A stretch of 64,000 nucleotides of DNA from Arabidopsis thaliana (taxonomy: Eukaryota > Streptophyta > Magnoliopsida > Brassicales > Brassicaceae): NCBI RefSeq assembly GCF_000001735.4, contig NC_003076.8:15751835-15815834 (forward strand), read 5' to 3'. The notes beneath the pieces are model-generated. The model was not told where the DNA came from. It made no database searches and saw only the letters and a program-made list of their open reading frames with translations. The translations under genes and the position numbers were made by a program. This document shows, one piece after another, positions 36,455-47,890 of the stretch (its first letter is position 1; every line of letters begins with the position of its first letter).

Positions 36455-38170
36455 TTACTCGGAGGAAGACGAATAGGTCGATGACTTGGCAAACACGTTT
36501 GAGTAAGACCTTTTAGTATATGTAAAATTCTTTGTTGGAAGCAAAGGTGAAACACAAGAACCTAAACTCTTCTTCAAGATCTCTCCAAGGTTTATTCTTT
36601 GCAATGTAATCACATCTTCAGTTCCTTGCCAAACGAATGCAAGAAGATCATTAGAGCTTACGAAAAGGGAACCAGGTTTTGAACCGGGGTATCGGAATCC
36701 ATAACCGTCAGCGATACCCTCTCCCGTGTAAGAATGCTCGAAATCTCTTCCATCTGTATCAAATGGAAACGGCTCAAGGGAAGGCGTGTCAATATTTACA
36801 ACAAACATTGAGGATCCATTAGGATGCTCAGCAAAATAACTGAGTATTTTCGTCCCGAAAAGAATTCTCTCACTACCCTCTTCAGATTCTCCATAAGTGA
36901 GCATTAATAAGAGAAGGGACTCATCTTCAATATCTTTCCCAGGGGGCCAGCCAAACGTTCCTCCCCACAAACCCGCATACACGTCGTGATCGAGAGGTTT
37001 CTTCATTGGTAGTTTATGAAGGGAAAAGTTGTCTGCGCTCATGATTGGCCACCCTTCATATGAAGACATCAAAGTGCATGAAGCTTTAAGACTAAGGCAA
37101 AATGTATTACCAGAGCTGAGAAAGCTTTGGCGATTCGAACGTCTTGTCTCACTGCTCGAAGGCGAATTGATCTTTGAAGAACTGAACTTCCCAAGAATAT
37201 GTTTAATGCCACTTCTTAAAAACCGGCGAAAGCTCTTCTTCCTTGGTGTAACCTCTATCTGATCCTCTATATCCTCCATGTTGTCAATGTCATCACCAAG
37301 ATTTTCCAACAATTTTTTTATGTCTATCTCTATATGATTGTAACACAACTGCTCATCCTCCTCCAAGTTTATGTGCTTCCAGTTTCCACCAAATTTGAGC
37401 ATTTTAAGGAGCATGTTTCTGCGTTCCAACATCATCGCTTCGTCATATTTTGACCTGGTGGGAAATAAATTTCCTGTTAATGGTTCATCGACTCGTAGAC
37501 TTACATGTTTTGTCACTATATCTAGTAAGTTCATTCTATCACTGAAGTCTAGATCTCCAAATGGATCCCCTACTTCTCTCTCAATCTCATTGCACGAACT
37601 CTTCTCTGACCTCGGCTCAACTTCGAGTAGAAGCACATTGCAACTCTTCTCGATGTCCATAACGAAACCAGGGTATAAGAAACTACCTTGTTTGTCTCTT
37701 CCATGGAGGAAAAAACCCTTAGAGCCATCAAAGCCGCAAATTATCTCAAACACCGGTGACCACTTGACTTGGCCCTCTTGAATCCACAAAGGAGCAACCT
37801 TTTGTGGAATTATCCGGCACCCAACAACAGACAAGAAACCAGGCATCACATAAACAACATTCCCAAGTTCAGGGTTTTCTTGCACCCAAATCCCAAGAAG
37901 CGGCTTCACCACCTCCACAAGAAACCTACAAAGGGCCTTGTAAGAAGAGATCCCGATTCGCCATTGGACTAGTTCAATCAAAGGAAGAACTTTTACTTCT
38001 TCACATTGCACAAGCCACGTCTTCTCGGAATCGACAAGGGCACAAAGACTTTTGCCGCACAAGATTAGATTGCAAATGTCGCTTGGAGAAAGAAAACGAG
38101 AGATAACAGCAAACACATCTTCGGGAAGCGTAAGAAGCAAGCAAGCTCCAAACGATTCCTTGTTCATCAT
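36455..38170 (-). CDS. F-box protein with FBXO31-like domain, copy 2
   Basis: Intact 571-aa frame. F-box [19 protein letters not shown] at residues 12-30, conserved middle block, and C-terminal [42 protein letters not shown] and [16 protein letters not shown] Ser-rich tail (STYSSSSE) ends the protein. The two Met codons at the start are preceded at once by a predicted 5'UTR intron of 115 bp (38174-38288; donor TTTC|GTAAGG, acceptor TTTTAG|TAC). The intron and upstream DNA are almost the same as those of copy 3, while the coding sequence differs more in its second half. It fits AT5G39460. Role: presumed SCF substrate receptor, target unknown. Confidence 0.9.
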   Translation of the reverse strand: MMNKESFGACLLLTLPEDVFAVISRFLSPSDICNLILCGKSLCALVDSEKTWLVQCEEVKVLPLIELVQWRIGISSYKALCRFLVEVVKPLLGIWVQENPELGNVVYVMPGFLSVVGCRIIPQKVAPLWIQEGQVKWSPVFEIICGFDGSKGFFLHGRDKQGSFLYPGFVMDIEKSCNVLLLEVEPRSEKSSCNEIEREVGDPFGDLDFSDRMNLLDIVTKHVSLRVDEPLTGNLFPTRSKYDEAMMLERRNMLLKMLKFGGNWKHINLEEDEQLCYNHIEIDIKKLLENLGDDIDNMEDIEDQIEVTPRKKSFRRFLRSGIKHILGKFSSSKINSPSSSETRRSNRQSFLSSGNTFCLSLKASCTLMSSYEGWPIMSADNFSLHKLPMKKPLDHDVYAGLWGGTFGWPPGKDIEDESLLLLMLTYGESEEGSERILFGTKILSYFAEHPNGSSMFVVNIDTPSLEPFPFDTDGRDFEHSYTGEGIADGYGFRYPGSKPGSLFVSSNDLLAFVWQGTEDVITLQRINLGEILKKSLGSCVSPLLPTKNFTYTKRSYSNVFAKSSTYSSSSE

Positions 38171-39072
38171 GTACTAAAAGTCCAATTCGCAACAAAACCA
38201 CCCAAGGTAATTAAACACACAAATGATAAAATATATTTATGAAAGTACTCAAAATCCAAATTTAAGAGTAAAATAGCAACGGCCTTACGAAATTCAGACT
38301 TTGAAATCAAGAAACACAGCCTTTGGGATTCTGGTTTTGGTTTGAATCAGAAAGCAAAAGAAACGAGGTTATAGAGGTTTCTGAAGATCATAAAAGATCT
38401 TAAAGCAGAGTACGCAAGGAAAACGTTGAAATCCTCAACATAACAAGAAAGGCAAAAAGACGACGAAGTGTTTGATAATTGTTTGACAACTTCGTTAAAT
38501 GTAGTTTTAAAATTTAAAACTACAATACGTGCACATGGAATTTTTCAAGGTGGTTTCAAAATTATTATAGTTGAAGATTTAAATACTAGTGTCTAAATAT
38601 TATGGAATAGTATGTTGAACGGGTTTTAATTACCAGTCTAAGTTTTATTAGTTTTTGACAGAAGTTTTAAAGCTATTATTTCTTTACCTCGAGACCATTT
38701 TCCAAAAAAAAATTCAACCATCGTTTCATGTAATAAAGATTTCGGCTCTCTCATTTTTCACAACCAAAGAGCTCACTAAAACTACATATAACGATGTAGA
38801 CCTTTTATTTCTTTCATGCTCTAATTTAAACCGTTTTAACTAGTAAAATTTTAAAGTTTTTTTTTATGGCGAGCAATAATTTTCTGGAAAGTTCTATAAC
38901 TAATGGCTTTACCCACACAATAAATATCTGGGATCGATCATCGATGAGAACACGGTAAATGGCTCTACATATAGTGTACCACGTACGACCAGGGGCGGAT
39001 CTAGCATAATAACACGACATACGGCTCTACACGAATAGTCCATAATAACATGACAAACGCATAATGTTATTT

Positions 39073-39102
39073 GGGGTGGGTGGGGTGGGGGGGGAGAGGG
39101 GG
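39073..39102 (+). repeat. G-rich tract, potential G-quadruplex
   Basis: Reads GGGGTGGGTGGGGTGGGG then GGGGAGAGGGGG: five or more G runs of three or longer separated by one to three bases, in otherwise AT-rich DNA. Confidence 0.8.
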
Positions 39103-39869
39103 CAAAATGGAGATATTTCCATAATACATATGGAGATAGTTTCATGAACAGTCCATAATCTTATATATTGTTAAAATGATGTTTTATTCAAGAATTTAAA
39201 TGAATTCATTTCTAAAAGATTCCGCACTATATCATCCAAAAATGATGTCTGTAAGTTGTAAAGGTAGTAGAATCGTATATATGAAAGTTGACCAACTCTC
39301 TCTATATGATTGAGACATCGTTACTTTAGCATTTGCCATGTATCTATTAAATAATTAATGTAAACTCTTCAACTTTTAACTTATATGTTAGTGATATATT
39401 TATTATTTAATTTTACATATTATATTATTTTATATATTTAATTGTACTATTACTAAATTTATTTAATATTACATGATTTTTCAATAAAACCATTTTAATA
39501 GTTTTCTCATACTCGAAGATTTTTTTTGTAATCCAAACTCAAAGTATGAGTGTATAATAGTCATGTATTACTTAATGATTTGAGTAAGTTATTCTTTTAA
39601 ATTGATATTTATATAATAAATCACTGATGATAAAAAAATACGTAAGGAGCTTCATCATCAAATTCTTAGGTTTCTAAAATCCAACGCTACCCTCTGTTAA
39701 ATTGCTTTAAGACAAACGTTGTTTATAAATTATGTGTATGATGCATTGTTGAGAATGTTATTAGAAAAAAAAAATTTTAATACTAAAACTAATTGCTTAT
39801 TGCATGAGTGAAAGATTAGATAAATAAAAATTATATTTAAATTAAACAATACAAAAAAATCTCGAAAAA

Positions 39870-39899
39870 AACCGCGGCGTAACGCGGGTGATCACCTAC
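39870..39899 (+). mobile_element. Helitron-like 3' terminus (decayed)
   Basis: CCGCGGCGTAACGCGG forms a short stem. It is followed 8-9 bases later by CTAC and T, close to the CTRR-T Helitron end. The terminal base has mutated. The element body would lie to the left; its start is not found. Confidence 0.55.
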
Positions 39900-40029
39900 T
39901 AATATATGTTTTCTGTACATAAAATTATAAAATTTTAGATACAATAAGTAAAAGTACATATGAGTTTAACGAAATTTCAGTTTAAGTAAAAAAAAAATAA
40001 AACATTTGCGTCATATTTTCGTACATAAC

Positions 40030-40455
40030 AAGCCATCAAAACCGCATATTATCTCAAACACAGGCGACCACATAAGTTGTCCTTCTTGAATCCACATAGG
40101 ACCAACTTCTTGCGGAATTATCCGGCATCCAACAACGGATAAGAAATCCCAATTACAGGGTTCTTTTGAACCCAAATCCCAACAAGAGGCTTCACCACCT
40201 CTACAAAAAACCTACAAGCACCTTGTAAGAAGAGATCCCGATTCGCCATTGGACTATTTCAAACTGAGGAAGAACCTTAACGACTTCATATTGAACAAGC
40301 CATGTCTTCTCGGAATCGACAAGGGCACAAAGACTTTTGCAGCAAAAGATTATATCGCAAATGTCGCTTGGAGAAAGAAAGTGAGAGATAACAGAAAACA
40401 CATCTTCGGGAAGCGTAAGAAGCAAGCAAGCACCAACCTTTAACGCTCCGATCAT
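40030..40455 (-). pseudogene. Truncated F-box/FBXO31-like copy
   Basis: Starts with an 84-codon frame carrying the F-box ([21 protein letters not shown]) and [10 protein letters not shown] one-base deletion relative to the paralogues (near 40226) then causes a stop. In the shifted frame the homology goes on through GIWVQKNP, loses about 22 bases where the paralogues read NVVYVMPG, and resumes at CRIIPQ, ending at IICGFDG near 40030. The FBXO31-like domain is absent. It may match the annotated AT5G39470. A short F-box-only peptide could be made but could not bind substrate through the missing domain. Confidence 0.8.
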
Positions 40456-40922
40456 TATGTTTTACGAGTCAAATTCGAAACAACCCTACAAAATGATTTA
40501 TGAACGAAGAGATGAGAATAGAAGGATTTGAAGATATTCAGAAATTAATCTTTGCAGTAAAGTAACAACGACCTTACAGAATTCAGAAGATAACGCAGAC
40601 TTTGAGGTATTCTCGTTTAGGTTGTTTTCAACTTAATAAGAGATACAAAAAAGGAATTTCACAAGTTTGGTTGAAATTTCAAAATTATGATAGTGGGAGT
40701 TTTTGTAGTGTTTAAAATCAAATTGGATGTTGAACGGGTTTTCACTTTTAAATTGGATGTAGTACTAGTAGCACGGTCACAGTTTCATATAAATAAAATT
40801 ATGCTGTTACTTTTTAAATTAAATTCTTAATATAACTTCTAAATATGGACCTAACAAACTAAAAAAAGAACGAAACAACAAACTAATTCAACGGAATGAT
40901 ATTTCTTTTTGAGATATAATAT
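40456..40922. other. Intergenic region
   Basis: Keeps traces of the F-box leader homology (CGACCTTACAGAATTCAG near 40570). No gene. Confidence 0.5.
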
Positions 40923-41345
40923 TTAATTAAAAAGAAATGAAGAAAAAGTTATATACAGAGGAGAGAAACGAAAAATAGAGCACGCCAATGAAATAATAGT
41001 GTCTAACAAAATAGAACATTTAGGTTGAAGATGGTGGAACCAAGCAATTAAAGCTTCTAGTTGGAGATGTTCGTACGATGTGTATGAGGCAAGTTTCCCA
41101 CTAATAGCTTCATCGATGAGTCTCAATGTACCAAACTGGGTGGCTAGCTTGCTGATGTCGGACGCCTCCGTTTTGTCTAGCCAAATGGGATAGATCGTTG
41201 CTTGGAAGATCAGCCTGGCAAGAACCATGTTAATACGATCAATAGGAGATGAATTGAGGTTGTGAAGTGTGGCTCTCCAATCCGGATTAGTTCTTGTGCC
41301 GAGTAGTTGGTAAGTGGTCTTGGACACCACGAAGAGTACATGCCT
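40923..41345 (-). pseudogene. LINE non-LTR retrotransposon fragment (C-terminal zf-RVT region)
   Basis: A 135-codon frame contains [50 protein letters not shown] and [11 protein letters not shown]. This is the segment after the reverse transcriptase and zinc-finger of plant LINE ORF2 proteins. The frame is open only for the last part of ORF2; upstream codons (41330-41400) are frame-shifted. It is a dead fragment. Confidence 0.65.
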
Positions 41346-42130
41346 TTACTTGACCTCATTGTCATGGAAAAGATCTTGCATAAGAAATAGAAGCATTGAG
41401 ACACAGAACAAAATAATACGATGTCAACGTAAAATTGCGAATAACGTTAAATGTAGACATATTAACTAACTAAAGTAAAGAGTCATTGTTGTATTAACTC
41501 AAGAAGAATTTGTCTGAGTTTCTCTACTAAAAGTCGGAAGCAAGAAGAAGACGGTAAGATGTAAATAATTTTGAGTATTTATATAAGGTTAATAGACCTG
41601 TCGGTTTACAGAGATAGTGGAGGAGTTAAGAAAGATCATGGAAAGATTTTTTTTCGTGATCGTGTGTGATTTAAATTTGGAGTAGTTATTAATTTCTCGT
41701 AATATATGTTAATCGGCAGTTACTTTTGTCAGAACGTGCAATTCGATTTTTTAGGTTCGTAGAAAATAAAGGAACGCATGTTCTTTGTATTTACAATTTT
41801 TTTCTTTAAAAATTAATTAACCTAAATTTGATGATATGTCACATTTTTATTGGTCAAATGGCTTGTGCTTTAAGAAGATAAAGGATATTCTATTTATTTA
41901 TATAAGAAAACATTATACAATAGCTCAACTATAACATATCATATTGTTGCTTTGTAAAAACAAAAGGCTGTAAAACACCAGAAATATATTTTTATAATAT
42001 GTTATGTTACCTTAATCAGTATAATTTTTATTATTATAAATTAATTACAAGACACATGAACAGAAAGCTAAAAACTATAAAATAATTGAGTACTAATCGT
42101 CACAATACACACTTATCACTTATATAGTCT
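41346..42130. other. AT-rich intergenic DNA
   Basis: Probably includes the 3'UTR of the DC1 gene at its right end. Nothing else is recognised. Confidence 0.5.
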
Positions 42131-43762
42131 TCAATACCTCCTAACCAAATCTTTATAATTAAATCCACAAGAGCAGCATATGAATATACTTGTATCCGCC
42201 TTTTTGTGGAGAACAAAATCACCCATACAACGGATCTTGCATAAATAGCAAATTGGCCGAGAGAGACGATTGTTTGGAAGCAAATCAAATGACCCCTTGT
42301 TACCAATCACTAAACTGTATCCAGACCTTGAGTGTATTAGATTTTGAAATACACATTTAGTATGAAGAGTGGAGCCACATTCATTGCATTTGTAGAACCA
42401 ACTCTTTGAATGTACATCCTCTTCGCATATCCCGCAACAATATCTCGCATTCACATTTTTCTCACCGTAGCATAATGAAAGAGGATGATCATCATATTTA
42501 TCTCTTACCAATGTGGGTAAAGTTGCGCATGTGAAACATAAATTGTAGCCACCACAATCATCTTTATCCTTGCAACGTAGATAAAACCAACAATTCAAGT
42601 CACAACCTTCACACCTTGAGTAAAACAAATCAAAAAATACAAATAGCCAATGTGGATGACTTTCATGTTTAAATGCATCGGAAATTGAAGCACATCGCAC
42701 ATCAATGCTATGTTGGGTGTTGTTTTCATCCCCAGTAATATTATATGAGAAACCAGTGCAATAACGTTGACATGTAACACAAAAAAACGAATTTTCGAAG
42801 TTTGCGCCAAGCTGACTTTTGGTACATAACATAAGTTTGTGTGTGCTTATCTCATGTCTTTTCTTTAGAGGAAGATTAGCGCATGAATCATGAAGAATAA
42901 AATCACATTGTGTGCATTTATAGCACATTTCAGAATAAAAAGGAAGAGTGCATGCACAACAACGTTCTCTTGGTTCCTCTAGTCTCGATGATGATATAGA
43001 AGCCTTGAGATTGTGTTCATGGCTAAAATGTTTTATTAGGGTTTGATCTATCACTTCGAATGGTTTGATTTCTTCTTTTTCATCTTCTTCGGGTACCCCT
43101 TCAAGTTCTCTCCCATCCCAAATGTTTGTATTTGTTGCACATTTTGAATGAAAAAAATAAGAACAAATCGAGCAAGCATATGCCCCATAGTCTTCATTGA
43201 CATGCTCATAACATACCCTACAAATCCACTTCCCAGTGGAAAGAGAAGAAACATGAGAGATACGATGGTCATGACGGTTGATGTATATAACACGTGGTAA
43301 GAAGATGCAAGCTCGATGGATCATGAAACAACATTGAAGACAAAGACACGGATATTCTGTACTACACAACCCACATGCATCACAAGTGAAGGGGATTTTT
43401 ATCATTACTTGGACGAGTTCATGGTCATGAGCCTTAGTTTGGTCAAAGATGATAGGTTTTCTCGCACAAGGGATACATATACTGAAAGAACATTGTGAAC
43501 AGTGATAAAGTATTTGAGGATACCTTTTGGTTTCACAAAGATAACATAACTTTGAGTTATAGCTATTTGTGACCTTGAGAGGGTGTTTATGACGAGAAGG
43601 AAGGTTAGCGTTAATGCATTCCTCGTGGAGACAAAACGAGCAGTAATCACACTTGTAGCCTTGTTTGTTGTCATGGTAATCTTCGTAGCACGCATCACAT
43701 TTCGATGAGAGTTTTGTGTATTTTAGAGGAGATTGACAAGTGGGGCATCGTCCTACATCCAT
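42131..43762 (-). CDS. DC1/C1-like cysteine- and histidine-rich zinc-binding protein
   Basis: Intact single-exon frame of 543 aa built from repeated DC1 domains. Each has an H-x-H/C-D-x-C entry, C-x2-C pairs and a closing H-x2-C, for example CDACYEDYHDNKQGYKCDYC, FTCDACGLCS, YKCTQCDFILHDSCANLP, YNLCFTCATLP and YKCNECGSTLHTKCV. Five to seven modules can be counted. DC1 proteins are plant-specific relatives of protein kinase C C1 domains that bind zinc. Most are uncharacterised; some act in defence or pollen development. No transmembrane or catalytic region is seen. It probably corresponds to AT5G39471. Its tandem partner at 45870-47890 is broken. Confidence 0.9.
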   Translation of the reverse strand: MDVGRCPTCQSPLKYTKLSSKCDACYEDYHDNKQGYKCDYCSFCLHEECINANLPSRHKHPLKVTNSYNSKLCYLCETKRYPQILYHCSQCSFSICIPCARKPIIFDQTKAHDHELVQVMIKIPFTCDACGLCSTEYPCLCLQCCFMIHRACIFLPRVIYINRHDHRISHVSSLSTGKWICRVCYEHVNEDYGAYACSICSYFFHSKCATNTNIWDGRELEGVPEEDEKEEIKPFEVIDQTLIKHFSHEHNLKASISSSRLEEPRERCCACTLPFYSEMCYKCTQCDFILHDSCANLPLKKRHEISTHKLMLCTKSQLGANFENSFFCVTCQRYCTGFSYNITGDENNTQHSIDVRCASISDAFKHESHPHWLFVFFDLFYSRCEGCDLNCWFYLRCKDKDDCGGYNLCFTCATLPTLVRDKYDDHPLSLCYGEKNVNARYCCGICEEDVHSKSWFYKCNECGSTLHTKCVFQNLIHSRSGYSLVIGNKGSFDLLPNNRLSRPICYLCKIRCMGDFVLHKKADTSIFICCSCGFNYKDLVRRY

Positions 43763-45869
43763 AATTGTTATGACTTTCTTCTTACCTTGCTTTTTATTTT
43801 GTTTAAGAACAATGTGTCAACTTCTCTTTTCCTTTTTGTCTTTTTCTTTTGCAGGGTGTTTGTATATTAAAAGGAACAATCAGAGAAAAATACTAAAAAA
43901 GAAATTATTCTCTCAAGTTATACTAAATCTTTTGGACGTTGAATTTATAAATATATTTTAACCTGATTTGGAATATTAGATTACCTATTTGATACATAAG
44001 AGTAAGGAATAGCTTTTAAGAAAAAAAAGAATCTATTTCTTTGCGTATTTACATCATAATACTAAAGATTCTTACAACAAAGATATCAATATTCTTTCCA
44101 AGCAAATGGTTTTTGGAAGAAGGTAGTTAGAAGCTTCGACGCGATTGCTATTCTTTGAGCTTTCTCCTTGGGTGAAAAATACTTTTTGTTGGTTACTGAT
44201 GAGAAAAGTTTTCTCTACCAGTTGTATTATGAATCTATTCTTTTAACTATCAAACATTTGGCCCTCTATTTTTTTGGTCGTTGTCGCTAGTTAAGCGATT
44301 GAGAAAAGAAGAGGCTCAACGACTGAAGTTAATGATTTCGTAACACCGTGATGTCTAATACTTATTACTAAAGCAATTAAACTAGTGAAATCATTAAAAA
44401 AAAATACTTTCAAACACTATAATTAAATAATTTTAAGTAATAAATAATCACGAAAACATAGTAATATATTAACTAACATAATATAATATTAACACCATTA
44501 AAATTAAAACAAATAACTGATATAAAAAATATTCCAAAAACATGAAAACTGAACCATAGAAAAGCAAAATTATTTCATTAAAATAATAACAGACCAAAAT
44601 TATAAAAACCAGGAAACAAAATCATCGTAAAAAACACCCAAAAAAAAAAACTAACAAATGTTTTTTTATTGATTGTCATGGACTAAACATTTTCATTTCT
44701 ACCTACAAAAACATCTTCATCCGATATGATTTCATCTTTGCATTTTTCTCGGTGACTTTTACTTTCTTTTTTCGATTCTCCCAAATATATAATTTTCCAA
44801 CATGGACAACCTGACGTCCTGACCAATCACACTTTTATATAAAAAAGATCAAAAAATTAAAAGGCAGAATATAAACAACAAAGTTATACGATTCATTCAA
44901 CTTTTTCTTAGAAAAAAACAATATAATCAGAATATAAACAACAAAGTTATAGAAACAAGACTTAAGAATAATATATACAAAAAAATAAAAGTAAGAATAT
45001 AAACAACAAAGTTATAGAAAGAAGACTTTAGAATAATATAGGGTATACAAAAACAAACTTACCGAATCATCGTAATGAATACCATCCAATATACGTCTAA
45101 TTTTAAAATCAAGAATCGAAGTAGTCTCTTTCACATAGAAAACCAAACTCAATAGTCTTTTGCTAAAATATTCCACAACATTAACAAATGTGCTTAATAT
45201 TACTGTTACTAGATGAACTAATATAATAGTCTAATGATCTAAGAAAAACAGAAATAACTATAATATGTCTTAACATTAAAAAACTCAATATGAAATTGTA
45301 GTTAAACTCAATTAAAAAAAAACGAATTGAATATCCTATCATAAATGTTGTTTTGCATGACCCAAACTACATTGCTTCCTCGCTAAAACCGATGGCACAC
45401 CTAAATCTGGGTGCCATTCACACCTAAAAAATACATAGAATACGGGAAAACGGGAAATCTCTTTTTTGGCAATAACTACATCAAATAAATAAGTAAAGGA
45501 TTGATAATAATAAGGGATAATAATATAAACAATACTCTTTTAAGTAATTTTGTCATCTAATAGCACCGAATTATTTTGTTATTTGAAAAATTAGGATAAC
45601 GGATCGTAGTCGAATCACATTATCATTCATAAATTTATTTAGTTACCCAACAATGATTTGGTTGAATACACAATTAAAAAAAAAAACTTGTAAATAACAT
45701 AAATATCTTTATTTTAAAGTTGATTGTGTTTCTTTAATCAGTATAGTTTTATCCATTTACAAATTATGATACCACTTAGACATAATAAAATGCATTTAAA
45801 AATTCTATAAATAATTTAATTGCTAACTGCCATAATACACGTGTGGCATATGGTACGTTCACTCTAGTT
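43763..45869. other. AT-rich spacer between the two DC1 copies
   Basis: No gene recognised. It holds a three-copy tandem repeat at 44866-45060, listed separately. Confidence 0.5.
44866..45060. repeat. Tandem repeat, about 63-65 bp, three copies
   Basis: The word AGAATATAAACAACAAAGTT begins at 44866, 44929 and 44994. The later two copies also share AGAAA(C/G)AAGACTT(A/T)AGAATAATAT. Confidence 0.8.
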
Positions 45870-47890
45870 TCAACCGCGTAAGAATCTGGGCTTCCCAAGA
45901 AAACTCTTAGAAAAGCCACAAAAACAGCATATGAATATATTTGTATTCGCCTTATCGTTTAGCACTAAATCACCTGTAGAACGAGTCTTACATAAATAGC
46001 AAATCGGCCGAGAGAGACGATTATTCGGAAGCAAATCAAATGACCCCTTGTCACCCAACACTAAAATGTCTCCTATTCTTGAGTGTATTAGATTCTTAAT
46101 TACACATTTAGTATGAAGAGTGGAGCTACAATCGTTGCATTTGTAAAACCAATTATTTGCATATACTTCCTCTTCGCATATCCCGCAACAATATGTCACA
46201 TTCAAATTTTTTTCACCATAGCATAATGAGAGAGGATGATCATCATATATATGTCTTACCAATGTGGGTAAAGTAGCGCATGTGAAACATAAATTGTAGC
46301 CACCACAATCACCCTTGCAACGTAGAAGAAACATAAGAGCCAAGTCACAACCTTCACACTTTGTTCCGGCTCTCTCGTCTATCAGAATTACAAATAACCA
46401 ATGTGGACTTTCATGTTTAAATGCATCAGAAATTGAAGCACACCGCACATCAATTGTGATGTAAAGGTGAAAATACTTCTTAATATACGAGAAACCGGTG
46501 CAATAACGTCCACAAGCAAAACAAATAAACAAGTTTGCAAAGTCTATGCCAAACTGACCTTTGTCACATAAAGTAAGTATTGTGGGCTTATCTGGTGTCT
46601 TTTCTTGAGAGGGAGATTAGCGCATGCATCATGAAGAATAAAATCACATTGTGTACATTTGTAGCACAATTCAGCATAAAAAGGAAGGGTGCATGCATAG
46701 CAATGTTCTCTTGGTTCCTCGAGCCTTGATGATGATAATGAACTCTTGTGATTGTGTTCATGGCTAAAATGTTTTATTAGGTTTTGATCTATCACTATGA
46801 ACGGTTTGCTTTCGTCTTTTTCATCTTCTTCGGGTACTCCTTCAAGTTCTCTCCTATCCCAAATGGTTAAACATGTTGTAGCACATTTTGAATGAAAGAC
46901 ATAAGAACAAACAAAGCAAGAATATGCTCCGTACTCTCCATTAACATGCTCATAACATACCCTACAAATCCACTTCCCAGGACCAAGAGAAGAAACATGA
47001 GAAATACGATGGTCGTGGCGGTTGATTTTTATAACACGTGGTAAGAAGATGCAAGCTCGGTGGATTATGAAACAACATTGAAGACAAAGACACGGGTATT
47101 CTGCACTACACAACCCACATGCATGACAAGTGAAGGTGATGCAGCGCATCTTAAACTCTCCTTTTACTTCTCTCTTTTGAATTGGGCTTTGTTTTAATTT
47201 CTTTTACTTGGGCTTTATGTTTCAGTTTTGTTTAGATAATCCTTAGTCGGTTAGGATTAGGGTCTTTGTTTCTTGTATAAATAGGACATCTCCTCCATCA
47301 AGGAGCGGGCGTTTTATTGAATAATAATCAGAAGCTTTAGCTTTCTTCATTCTCTTGACTATCGGCTATTCGTTTCGAATCAACGATCTTCAAGCTCAGT
47401 CTTTGTTCGGCTATTCCGAGGAATCAACGAACAAGTGACGCCCCCTTCTCTCGGCTATTCCACGGAATCAACGAGCTTAGGGTTCTCTATTGGTTACGCT
47501 GCGCCAGAAGGGGAGTTTCATCGGTACTTGAAGGAGTTTATGTTCATGGGCCTTAGTTTGTTCAAAGATCAGAGGTTTTCTCGCACAAGGGATACATATA
47601 CGAAAAGAACATTTTGAACATTGATAAAGTATTTGAGGAATTCTATTGGTTTCGCAAAGACAACATAACACCTGGTCATGCACTTTGATGAGATTGAGAG
47701 GGTGTTTATGACGAGCAGGAATCTTGACGTTGACGCAGTCCTCATGGAAACAAAACTCGCAGAAATTACACTTGTAGCCTTGCTTGTTGTCATAGTGATC
47801 TCCGTAGCAAGCATCGCATTTTGATGAGATTCGTGTATATTTTAAAGGAGAATTATGAGCAGGGCATTGTCTTAGTTCCATTGTATCCAT
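45870..47890 (-). pseudogene. DC1 gene copy disrupted by a solo LTR
   Basis: 47890-47512 encodes the N-terminal DC1 modules up to KLPF and 47131-45870 the rest from TCHACGLCS; together they parallel the intact neighbour (IPFTCDACGLCS). Between them lies a 370-bp solo LTR with a 5-bp duplication (CCTTC on this strand), which replaces the following coding frame by a stop. A second, one-base frame change near 46575 (paralogue motif LCTKSQLG) separates the next two frames. The C-terminus differs from the neighbour after FICCFCGF. Without the LTR the reading frame would join at Phe-Thr, so insertion is the clear first lesion or an early one. A truncated product of about 137 aa could still be made. 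Confidence 0.88.
47137..47506 (+). mobile_element. Solo LTR inside the DC1 gene, 5-bp target duplication
   Basis: 370 bp, starting TGATGCAGCGCATCTT and ending TTACGCTGCGCCA, flanked by perfect GAAGG at 47132-47136 and 47507-47511. It carries a TATA-like TATAAATAG at about 47276-47284 and an AATAATAATCAG block, so the element reads rightwards, antisense to the host gene. It is the same family as the LTR at 26851-27198. Confidence 0.93.

Larger units (their letters stand above)
38289..40029. other. Duplicated upstream block, then transposon-rich spacer
   Basis: 38289-38965 matches 51626-52400 closely, including the segment TTATGGCGAGCAAT...GATCGATCATCGATGAG, so it is part of a segmental duplication. 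The match ends abruptly at about 38965/52400. The rest is AT-rich, with a G-rich tract at 39073 and a Helitron-like end near 39899. Confidence 0.7.
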
